From the NCBI RefSeq assembly GCF_025602895.1, contig NW_026516307.1:102643-166642 (forward strand): a stretch of DNA of 64,000 nt, given 5' to 3'. Shown piece after piece: positions 36,139 through 45,724 of the stretch; the first letter of the stretch is position 1; every line of letters begins with the position of its first letter. Made by a program: the position numbers and the translations under genes. Below the pieces are notes generated by a model. The model saw only the letters and a list, made by a program, of their open reading frames with translations, searched no databases and was not told the DNA's origin. This DNA is from Polychytrium aggregatum (taxonomy: Eukaryota > Chytridiomycota > Chytridiomycetes > Polychytriales).

Positions 36139-37327
36139 TCAGTGGCAGCAGGCATGGTCGTCGCCCGAGATGTCCTCCTGCTGAAGCGAGGTGAGCGTGA
36201 ACTGGGTCTTGGCCTCTTGGGAGAAGCGGATTCTCTGGTTGGTGATGGCCTCCTTGCTCCACTGCCCAAAGACCATGGTACCAAAAACGAGGCCAAAGAT
36301 GACAGCAAAGAACAGGCCGTAGTTGAAGGTCATGGTGATGAGCATGATGGAGTAACCGAGGGTCGTGGTGAGGAAGCGCAGTCCACCGCGGACGAGGGTG
36401 ATGCGGGTCTTTTGGATTCCGGACAGCCCCTTGGCGGAAACCGAGTGCTCTTGATCAAAGGCGCCTGTGTGCGATAAACAGCAGAAATCGTTAGGACACT
36501 TGTCAAGGAAGCAGACCAGGGCTTTGCTTGGACAGTCGAGCAGGCGGGAGCGACTCACCTTTGGCCTTCAGAAGCTGGTGGTTCCATTGGCTCTCCAAGA
36601 CCTGAGAGTAGGCGACGATGCCCTCGTACACAAAGCTTACCAGGAGCGTGGCGACGATGTAGCCAATGTACTGCAGAGTTGTTCTGGGCACCCACGACTC
36701 AAAGAGGACATAGTCCAGGATGCCGGTGTGGAAGTACATCTTCATCGTGGGCGGGTCAAGGGCGGTGGAGACCTGGCAGAGGGTGAACTCGGGATGGGCG
36801 GAACAGAATGAGGAATAGATGGCGCACTGCTGCATGCCAGGCATCTCCTTGCACAGATTGAAGTAGGTGGTGAACATGTCGCAGTCCGAGTAGCTCGGGG
36901 GCGAGGACTTTGGCTGGGACAGGGTCGGGCACGCCTGGCAGCTGGTCATGGACATGGAGGTGCAGATGGAGTAGATCTGCTGGGCCAGACCCTGGCTGGT
37001 GGGCATCCCAGAGGGCGAAACGCAGGAAGACGTCTGGGAGGAACAGGTCGAGTTGTAGGAGGAGCAGCCAGACATGCGACCCATGCCGTCAGTGACGCAG
37101 ATGTCGGTGAACAGCGACTGCGACGAGCAGTACGGGCTGGCGATGGCGTTGCTGTTCTGGGCACACAGGTTCATCAGGGTGCAGCCAGGCATGCCGGGCA
37201 TCTGCGAACACAGGTCTGTGAGGGCTGCAGAGATGTTGGTGGCCTGGGCTTGAACGGAGGAGGGAGCCAGGAGGCCGACCCAGATGGTGGCGAAGCTGGG
37301 AGCCAGAGACAAGAGGGACAGCTTCAT
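36139..37327 (-). CDS. Ctr-family high-affinity copper transporter
   Basis: Trimeric plasma-membrane Cu(I) importer. Exons 37327-36559 and 36464-36139 give 364 aa. A signal peptide (LLSLAPSFATIWVGLLAPSS) is followed by about 170 extracellular residues rich in Cys and Met (MPGMPGC; MGRMSGC; KEMPGMQQC), a possible copper-collecting domain. TM1 is YIGYIVATLLVSFVYEGIVA after MKMYFHTG. The second and third segments contain the signature Met motif MLITM followed by FNYGLFFAVIFGLVFGTMVF with the GxxxG packing motif. The C-terminal tail ends HACCH, a Cys/His copper-handoff motif like those of yeast and human Ctr1. The ATG at 37327 was chosen for the signal peptide; the upstream open frame is GC-rich and lacks domain signals. 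Confidence 0.88.
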
Positions 37328-38409
37328 GGCGGGCTGAGGAAGGAGAGGTGGACTGGACAAGACGGAACCATGAGCAGAGTCGGGTGAGATCAAGAAGCCA
37401 TCGAGAGCGCTTGCCGACGGCGAAGCCAGGGACTGCAGGCACGAGCGCCCTGCTTGGCTATGGACTCTGACTCCAGCGCAGAGGCGGAACGGAGCCAGGG
37501 GGAAGGCGGCGACAGGCAGCGTAAACGCAGCGCTGCAAGAACAGACAGGATCGAGCCCTAGCAAACTGGGCAGCGGCGACAGAGCGGCAGCACATACCGC
37601 GGTGCCGGTCGAAAGGGAGCCGAGACGGACAGTGGTTGGGCCGGAAAGACGGGCCAGAACGACGGGCCAGGGAGGAGCGGGTGCGATATTTTTGCGACGA
37701 GGGCGAAAGAAGCGCATTCATGGGCAAAGGGCGGGCGGACGGATGGACGGCGGCTGCGGCCCGCAGGCTGGGCGGGAAATGAAGCGATTCTGTGTCGGGA
37801 GTGTGCCTGTGCATGCGCTGCATCATGTGATGCCATTCTTGTCACGTGATTGGTTCTGTGGCTGTGCTGGCACCACAGGGCTTGTGCGCGGCGCTTGCCG
37901 GAAAGGGGTGAGGGGCAGGCACACGTGGCCATGACGGACCCTGAGTCATGCTCGGTCAGCAGCAACGGAGAGGCTGGCAGAATGGCGAAACGCAGTGCCC
38001 CTTGTGCGCCGGCTGGGTGTCTGTGCGTCTGGGCGGGAGCAAGCAAGCAAGCGAGCAAGCAAGCGAGCAAGCAAGCTGGTGGGCGACTGGCGGGATGCTT
38101 GCGGTGGCATATGCACGGGCCAGCGAAGACGGGAAAGGGCCGGCCTTCTTTGGGCGGGGTGTCCTGGCGACAAGGCACGGTGATCGAAGCCAGGCGTGGG
38201 CTTGGGGGAGACCGGGGGGCCTGCACTCGGCATCGGGAAAACGGCCCAGCGCGAGCAAGGCGACCAGCAGCAGCAGCAGCAGCAGACAAGCCCAGAAATC
38301 GCAGGCATGGCCGAGAGCAGGGGCGCCAGCGGGTGACAAGAAATTGAGGCGGATCTGCAGCAAGAACCAAAGGAGCACAGCGATAATGCCCGGGCTGACA
38401 GCGGCCCAG

Positions 38410-38460
38410 AGCTGCTGGTGGTGCTGGTGGTGCTGCTGGTGCTGCTGGTGCTGCTGGTGC
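38410..38460. repeat. CTGCTGGTG tandem array
   Basis: Units of CTGGTGGTG and CTGCTGGTG repeated about six times in the Ctr/globin intergenic region. Confidence 0.85.
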
Positions 38461-38639
38461 TGCGGGATGATGCATTCGGCATCGCTCGTCCGGACGCACG
38501 ATGCGGTTGGGGGGCGGGCCGTGGCCCGATGTCTGGAAGGGGGGCAGCGCCGGCGACAACAGGCATCGATGCATATCCCGGACAACATTGGCCCGAGAGC
38601 GGCGAACGTGGTGCGATCGGCAACGGGCGTGACGGACGA

Positions 38640-38647
38640 TGAGCAAA
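38640..38647 (-). promoter_or_regulatory. possible copper-responsive element (TTTGCTCA)
   Basis: On the minus strand this reads TTTGCTCA, an exact match to the Mac1-type element TTTGC(T/G)CA. It lies about 1.3 kb upstream of the Ctr start, and one match in a 2.2 kb region could easily be chance. Confidence 0.2.
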
Positions 38648-39543
38648 CCTGCTGCGGTGCGCCGCCGGTGGGTGTCTGGCCACGAGTGGCTGCAGCGTTC
38701 GGGGCCGTTGTACCTCCTGGGTGCAAGGCGCTGTGGGCAATGTTAAGCGCCGTGGGTGGTGTTAAGCGCCAGAGTTACTTGAGTGTTAAATCGCTGTTGT
38801 TAGCATCGAGTGGTCAACACCCCGAAGCACCGCCGTCTGCTTTCGATGCCCCATATTCAACGGCAACCGGTATCGCAATGCCTCCAAGCCGCATCCCCGG
38901 CGCATCCAAACGCCTTTCCCGCAACGCAACCCGCCCGCCACCCACAAATTCCTCCACAGCGCCATTGACACCGCCCACCCGGCATTGCCTGCTGGTATTG
39001 TTAAGCGCAGCACTCAGTGTGCATCTATCTTATCTTTCTATCCATGAATCTATTCAATCCATGTATCTACATCTCACCCATGTATCTACATCCCATCCAC
39101 ATCCCATCCACATCTCACCCATTAATCCACATCTCACTCATGTATCTACATCTACATCAATCTCGCCCAGGCCAGGCGCCTTGTCGCCCCTCCCCAGCAA
39201 AGACGCCGCCACTGCGGTACCGCACAAAGCCCCGGCACAAGGACTGTCCGCCGGGCCGAGCACCAACTCTGCCCGCCGCGCCCGTGGGCGTTGTCAGAAA
39301 TTTTCATCGCTCCATGGGCCCCCCCCCATAAAAGATGACCCACCGCCCCAGCACCAGAGTCATCCTGTCGCTCCGACCCACCGTCCATCGCCTCGTCCGC
39401 AATCGCCCTGTCTTGGCACCCCGTCTGGCCTATAATTTGCTCTGGTCTGCCCTCGCCCATCGCCATAGCGTTTGACTTTTGACCCTGCTGCCACGACCAC
39501 CCGTCCGCACATCCCATACCCACATCCCACGCCGCTCGACGCC

Positions 39544-41158
39544 ATGAATTCCCGCGGGAACTACGTCTATCCCACTCGCGAAGAGTGCATCATCATCCGT
39601 CAGGTTAGTGCCTGCGAACAGTCTCACCACCGCCGTACCATGCGTATTCACCACGCGTGATGTTACTGCTCTTTCGATCGACATGGAACCCAACAAATCG
39701 CCTTGTTACCACATTGTCATCTCGATCTACTCTATCCCCCGGCTACTGCCACTCCTCGCCGTGTGCCTCGTCGTGTGCCTCGCCGTGTGTCTTGCTCCCA
39801 CCATGCCCTCGTTGTTCTGCGCTTTGTCCCGCCTTACTCACCGACCATCGTCTCTGTTCTGCTCTTCCGCCTGGCTCGACACTCTCAGACCTGGAACGAG
39901 ATCTTGACCCCGCTCCCTGAAGACCGGGACCCATCTCCCACGACCTCGTCTTGCGGAGACTCGATCCATCAGGCCCCTATTCATGAGCCCATGCCCGAAT
40001 TTTGCCCCGTGGCCCACACCAGCCCCAATCTCTCTCGCCATCCGCCAACCTCCTCCGCCACGTCCATCCACAGGGTGTATCCCAGCCCCGCAAATGGGCG
40101 GGTCGTCCAAATCGCGACCTACAACACCATTCCCGACAAGGTCCCCAATCGCCTGGTGTCTTCTCGCTCGTTTGCCGGCAGCGTCGACTCCCATCCGGGC
40201 ATCTGCCCGGCCATGGGCTCGTATGTGCAGCCCTACTCCGATACCCAATCCATCCGCTCCGAGGTCACCGGCAACACCAACACCAAGCCCAATCCAGCCA
40301 CTCAGTTCACCATGCGTTTCTATGAAAACCTGTTCGTCTCCAACCCAGAGTACCGCCACATGTTCCCGGACGTCTTTCGCCAGAGTGCCGCCCTCTCCGG
40401 CATCCTCATGAAGATTGTCCGCGATGTCGATCGCATGGAGCTCGGCATGGATGCCGCCCGCCACCTCGGATACCGGCACTTCCACAGTACGTATCCGATG
40501 CAAGTTACCGGAGTTTGATCCACACTGCGGCACATGCCTCGTACTGTGCTGTTGCTCGATTGATCAAAGACCCCCACATCGTATGATAGCGCTTCCCCCA
40601 GCCAACGGAGAATCTGCCTGCATCGATTTGACCCTTTCGTTCCCGTCCTCCCCCCCTCTGCCCGCAGTCTACAAGGTCACCCCGGACATGTACGATACGA
40701 TGGGTCGGAATCTCGTCGGTACCGTCCGTGAGTTCCTGATCATCCGTAAGTCAGAGCAGGCAGAGTCGGAAGGCGCTTTGGTGGCGACGACAGGGATGCA
40801 GGCTGTGTCCATCCCCCTGCTGTAGTCAACCACTACCAACCCCGTTGTTCATCCATCCCTCCATCTATCACTCCATCCATCCCTCCCTCCGCTTGCCGCC
40901 AACCATCTTCCCACGTTACTCATCCTGGCTTGCTCATCCTCAGGCGGAAAGTGGTCCCACGAAGTCGACTGGGCCTGGATCACGGTCTGGCGCTTGCTGT
41001 CGACCTGGATGAAGGAGGGTGCCGACACCAGCTTGATCCCAGGACCATTCTCAAGTCCATATGCCCGTGACGAACGCAGCGATCGCAGCGACCGCGGCGA
41101 CCGCAACGACCGCGAGAACCGGTCCCGCGATCGTGAGAAGCACTGCATCATCTCCTAA
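39544..41158 (+). CDS. globin-like protein with CaaX box
   Basis: Four phase-consistent exons (39544-39603, 39889-40486, 40668-40745, 40944-41158) give 316 aa. Globin helix A appears at residues 10-25 (EECIIIRQTWNEI). About 110 low-complexity residues follow before helix B (MRFYENLFVSNPEYRHMFPD). After that come helices E-F (LGYRHFH, with the probable proximal His), G (TPDMYDTMGRNLVGTVREFL) and H (VDWAWITVWRLLSTWMKEG). The tail has an Arg/Asp-repeat (DRSDRGDRNDRENRSRDRE) and ends CIIS, a farnesyltransferase-type CaaX box. Heme binding is inferred from the globin pattern and not shown. Membrane attachment through prenylation is an inference from the last four residues. Oxygen, NO or redox sensing is possible; no reductase domain is present. 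Confidence 0.75.
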
Positions 41159-42323
41159 ATGCCTGGGGCTCTCCCCTTCGGAGTCTGACACAAGCCTCAC
41201 ATTTGATCTACCAGTGCGCCTCCTTACCTCAACTTCTCCTCTCAGCGTCTCCCTCTCCCGCGCGTCTCTATTTGTCTGCTCTCTCCGTCCCAACTCCTGG
41301 TCAATGACGATCTTCCTGCTGCAGGTAGTTGCGAAACGACTGCCGCCGTGATCAGCCCCTTCCAGCAAACCCAGTTTGGCCCAATACGGTGTCTCTTCGA
41401 TATATTCTTCCTTTCGCCCGGCGCCATTCTTATCCGTCATGGATGGGAACATCCCAAAACCTCCGAGCACCTCCGGTACCAGCATCAATACCGCCCCTCA
41501 CTCTCGACCAAGACCCCAATCTATTCGCCCCCCCCCCGTCGCAGACTTGCATGTCTGCCAGATCGTACTGCGCCACTACCAACTCTCGCTCTCAGCAATG
41601 TCGTGCAGTCGGACAAAGCTCCCGCTCCTCACAGGTTACCCGCCGAAGCAATAGCACCGCCGCACACGCGGCCATTCGCAGGATCAATCCTCCCCCCCTC
41701 GGTTTCTTTTGTTACTTTGTGCTCTACTGCCTTTGCCTCTCTCTCCTATCTCTCTCTCTCCTATCTCTCGCTCCTATATCTCCTTCTCTATCCATGTTCA
41801 CGTCCCAATATTGTTTCTTTACCGCAATCATTTCATCGCAAGCCATCTGTAGTTTGTTCATAGAGACTCTGAAAGCACAACACAACACAACAAAACACCT
41901 GAACTACGAAGCAACAGCGTGCAGGCACATTTCCCGCTCATCCATTTATTCATCTCTCCAAACTATTGATCCATATATATCCGCCCTTCCGCAACCATCT
42001 TCTCGTTTTCTCCCCATCTCCCACCCGCTCATTTACACGGACCCGATCGACCGCCACTCTGCCTCGCGGCCGGTCTAAACTCGGCTCCACTCTTCACCCT
42101 CTCTCTCCTCGCATACACACTAGAACTCCGCCTGTTGTGCTTCGATTACGTTTTCGTTTGTTGCTGCTGTTCACTTTGGAAATATATAGTTCATCATAAA
42201 TGGAAATGGCATCTCACGGAGTGACTCCCTGGAGAGGCCTCCCCAGGCGATTCTTTCGCCAGGAACATAAATATGGTGTATATTCATTCGCTTGCTTACA
42301 CTACTTGCTTACTAACGATTCGC
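41159..42323. other. convergent intergenic region, pyrimidine-rich
   Basis: This 1,165 bp stretch separates the stop codons of the globin and NCS2 genes. It includes a CTCTCCTATCT direct repeat at about 41738-41790 and general C/T bias on the plus strand, suggesting long 3' UTRs. A 71-codon frame at 41439 has no recognisable feature. Confidence 0.5.
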
Positions 42324-45234
42324 TCAGCGGCGAGAGCTGCGAATCTTGGGTGCCCGCTTGCCATGGTGGGCCTTCGTGCCTGTTGGACTGTCCTCGATGT
42401 CATTTATTCGCACAGCCGGCTGCTGCGGCTGACTGACGGCCGTGCTGATCACCGCGTCATCTGCGGGACCGGTGGCCGTCGCTCTCTTCTCGCTCTGCTC
42501 GCCTTGATCACCTTGATCACCTTGATCGCCTTGATCGCCTTGATCGCCTTGCTCGTCATCACTCAGGATAAAGTCAGAAATCCGGGCACGCAGGCGCTCG
42601 AGATTGGACTCGTCCCGAACAAAGGTCGGGGCTATAAAGTCGCGGTTGATGTCGCGTGCCAGGTTCTGACAGGAGTAGCAGAGCTGCCGGATGAGGTCGT
42701 CGGGGCTGTCGCTGGTGTCGTCGCGATGGGGCGGAAGAGTTGCAACGGTTCGATGGCTGCGCCAGCGGTGCGCATCATTCTGGACGGGACTGGAGGGCCG
42801 AGGCCAAAGAGGGAGGGGGGGTAGAGTATTGGCCGCATGAAAATAAGGAGGAGGAAGTGAGCGAATGCACGATCGTTGACTTTGAGATGAACCGATTCCA
42901 CAGCCGGTGCGACAAACAGCACCAGCAAGCAGCATCCCAGCATGAGATGGGCATGTGCGCCACTTACCCTTCGCAAATGGAGCAGCGCAAGATATCGCGA
43001 TCGGTGAACCGAGTGGTCACCTTGTGGGCTGTGCGAGTGACAGTGCTTGCCGTTGACGGAAAGTCCTTTTGCAACGCCACGATAAACTCTGGAGAGCACC
43101 ATCATACCAGGCGGTCAGCTGCCTTTGCGATCACCGTCAGACCATCCAGTCCGGGCGGCGCGAAGCACATTGCAGCGATCTAGATTTCTGATAGCGACAG
43201 CATATCAGCGCCCTCCTAGGCCCGGGGAGCTGAGCGGAGGAGATCTGTGGCGATGGCGGTACCTTCGGTGCAGCGGTCAATGCTGGCCTTGACGGGCATT
43301 TTTGAGGTCAGCGAGACCGACAGTGGAGGCCGAATGTCCATGAAATGGTTGAAGATGCCGATTTCCTTGGCCTGCACGTCATGCAGAGGGCGAACGACTG
43401 TCACATCTGATGAAGGAGATCGGATAGGACCACACGAGCGGCGTTGGATGGTGGGCTGTGAACGACTGTGGACGGCTATGGTTGTCGCAACCGGACAGAC
43501 CCACGCCTCAGCCCGAGAGCCACTCACCTTTGTACCAGTTCGTTTCGATAGCACCGTCGACAGGGAGGGCGAATCCCCGTCCCTTGCTCGTGTTCGCAAT
43601 CACGTTGATGGCCAGCCTGGTGTTGCTGTCGCCAAGCAGAAGAACAGCGCACCTGTTTGTTGCCACAAAAGATGACCCCTGTTAGAACCGAAACAAAGCC
43701 TCTGCATTTTCTTGCACAGTCCTCGCTTCAGCCGAAAACACCGGTGCTGCTTGATCCATAGACATGGAGACTAGAGCCAGACTTGAAGCGACAAGTTTTA
43801 TGCGCAGACCGACGGGCCTAGAGATCGCACTTACTGCTCGCGCCGAGCACATTGCAGAAGCAGTTTGTGTCGCAGATATCGCAGCAGCTCTTCACGAGAC
43901 GTCATCTTGGTGATGGCTCCGAAGGCAGCCCGGAGCTTCTCCTTGTTGCTGAGCGACCCCGACGACAGGACCATCCGCATCTTGGCGACATCTAGATGCA
44001 AGTGAGAAATGGAGCATGAGCCGGATGAGACCGGGGTGTGCGTGTGTGTTGCAGAACACAGTGCTGGTCTCGGTCGGGTCTGCGAGTCGGGGTTTGTATA
44101 GGTTTGAAGATAGTGTGATGCAGCGGCAGTGCCCAACAACAACACACACTGGACGCAGAGTGATCTGATGGTGGTGCTCCTGACATACCTTCCGCCGTGG
44201 CCGACTCGGCGAACGAGAGCCAGCTGTCCGGATCGCCCTCGCCAAAGACGTCTTCGAGCGGCACCCGAGCAACCTTGTAGTACTTGTCCTCGATCGCAGC
44301 GAAGCCCTCCTCCATCAGCGCTCGTTCTGCCTCGCTGAGCGGGATAACCTCGGACTCGTCAATGTGGCAAACGACGATCTCGCCGAATCGCATCGGCTTT
44401 CGTGGATCGCCAGACTTGTGGAAATCCTTGACCGCATGCAACAGGGTGCTATGGTTGTGACGGCCCCATTGCGGCAAGCGAGTTAGTACTCAACAGCCCG
44501 GCGAAATTGCCACAGCTTTGCCCATACAAGGCGGCAGTCCGCACAATCCTAGTGATTCACTTCGCCATTGCCAGTGCCGAGAGCTGAATGAGAGCGAGAA
44601 AAACGACAGCGATCGCCCTCCCCACTCCCTAGACAACAGGCAGAGACTTGCCTCGAGCTCGGCCCGCCCGAGAAGGCAATCATGATCTTGAGGCCGCCCA
44701 TGACGCTCGGGACCAGCTTGCCCTTGAGGATATTCATGCGGAAGCGGTGGATGAGTGCGCTGATGAAGCAAGATCTGTCCGAGTGGAGATGGGATAAGGC
44801 CAAAGAAAGAAAGGTCCACAGTTGCCAAGGTGGAAGGATCAGCCCACGAGTTGATTCTGAGTAAAGCGATAGCTAGAGGGTACATTGCGCTGCCGAAACG
44901 GATGGCGGAGAGCCGCTGGTTCCGTGCGGATACGATACCGACCGACACCAGATCGTTCGTCTGGCCAGAACAACCGCCCTCTCGATCTTGCATTTGGCGC
45001 AGATCTTGGAGTCGGGCTTCGCTTCTGTCGACGGGGCAGACCATGGCGGATCGGGCGAAAGACACAGCGAGTCCGAGCAGGAAGTTGAATCAGTGCATCG
45101 CAATCGGCGGCGACGATGAACAGAGCCAATCGACAGCATCGGTCCACCAGCGATAGCCAAAGCGCCCCAGGAGCCGTGGCTGGTTTCAGACCTTTGACCA
45201 TAACGGGCTCGTCGATGCCGCACGAGGTGGACAT
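42324..45234 (-). CDS. NCS2: cytoplasmic tRNA 2-thiolation protein 2
   Basis: Ncs2/Ctu2 partners Ncs6/Ctu1 to thiolate the wobble uridine of tRNA-Lys, -Glu and -Gln, using sulfur from Urm1. Nine exons with matching phases: 45234-45192, 45024-44943, 44774-44652, 44448-44189, 43991-43835, 43652-43528, 43406-43263, 43088-42968 and 42789-42324, about 506 aa. Visible features: an N-terminal zinc ribbon C23-x2-C26 and C41-x2-C44; SGGPSSS (77-83), the degenerate PP-loop of this subunit; MTSREELLRYLRHKLLL; LLLGDSNTRLAINVIANTSKGRG; TVVRPLHDVQAKEI; DFPSTASTVTRT; and a C-terminal CSIC plus CYSC pair. Exon 3 ends with AG|GCAAGT, a GC-AG intron. Near the C-terminus is a Gly-Asp-Gln repeat. It is divergent from the telomere protein gene. 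Confidence 0.9.
42501..42552. repeat. 9-bp repeat encoding Gly-Asp-Gln
   Basis: About five copies of CCTTGATCA or CCTTGATCG in the last exon of NCS2. They translate on the minus strand as GDQ repeats. Confidence 0.85.
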
Positions 45235-45724
45235 GGCTGTTTCGACTATCGATGCGAGCCGGGCAGCGGGAGTGAGTGAATTGGAGATGCGCTTGACGGT
45301 GGTTGATCCGGGCGGTCCTGTCCTGGCCCCGATGCGACGGTTTTTGTTGCATTGCAGCCGGCCTGTGTCACGTCGTTGCCTGGGACTGGACAGGAACACT
45401 TCCCTCCCGGCCCCGACATGGACCGCTGCTCTGGATGCCCGGGCGGTGCCGGGTTAATGCGATGCAATACAATGCGATGCTATGCAATACAATGCTATAC
45501 GATGAGATCCGATGCAATGCATGTCCCCGGGCGGCGGGAGGGCCAAGGCAGCGTCTGGGTTTTGGTCGGCCTCGCCAGCCGTCCCGGCTTTGCTGCCTTT
45601 TCTTTGCCGCCCAAATCCGTCGTGCCCTTGCTCTCCGTCTTCCCCCCTCCCAGGCCGCCTCACCCGGTTCCTCCCCGTCCACCAGCTCGCACCGCATCCG
45701 CCACGACGACAGTGCCGCAAGAGA
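45235..45724. other. divergent promoter, NCS2 / telomere protein
   Basis: This 490 bp stretch includes a degenerate array of 5-bp steps (GATGC/AATAC/TATGC) at about 45458-45530. No TATA box was found. Confidence 0.5.

Larger units (their letters stand above)
37328..39543. other. 2.2 kb divergent, repeat-rich intergenic region
   Basis: This region separates the Ctr start (minus) from the globin start (plus). It contains GCAAGCAAGCGA repeats (38040-38072), a CAG run (about 38263-38284), a CTGGTG/CTGCTGGTG array (38410-38460) and CATCCCATCCA/CATGTATCTA repeats (about 39060-39160). Long open frames across it are explained by base composition and repeats. One TGAGCAAA (copper-factor-like) site is at 38640. 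Confidence 0.55.

Noticed and set aside
37948-39435. 495-codon plus-strand frame in the Ctr/globin gap
   Set aside because: It runs through several simple-repeat arrays and GC-rich DNA, has no domain or consistent codon bias, and overlaps equally long frames on the other strand.
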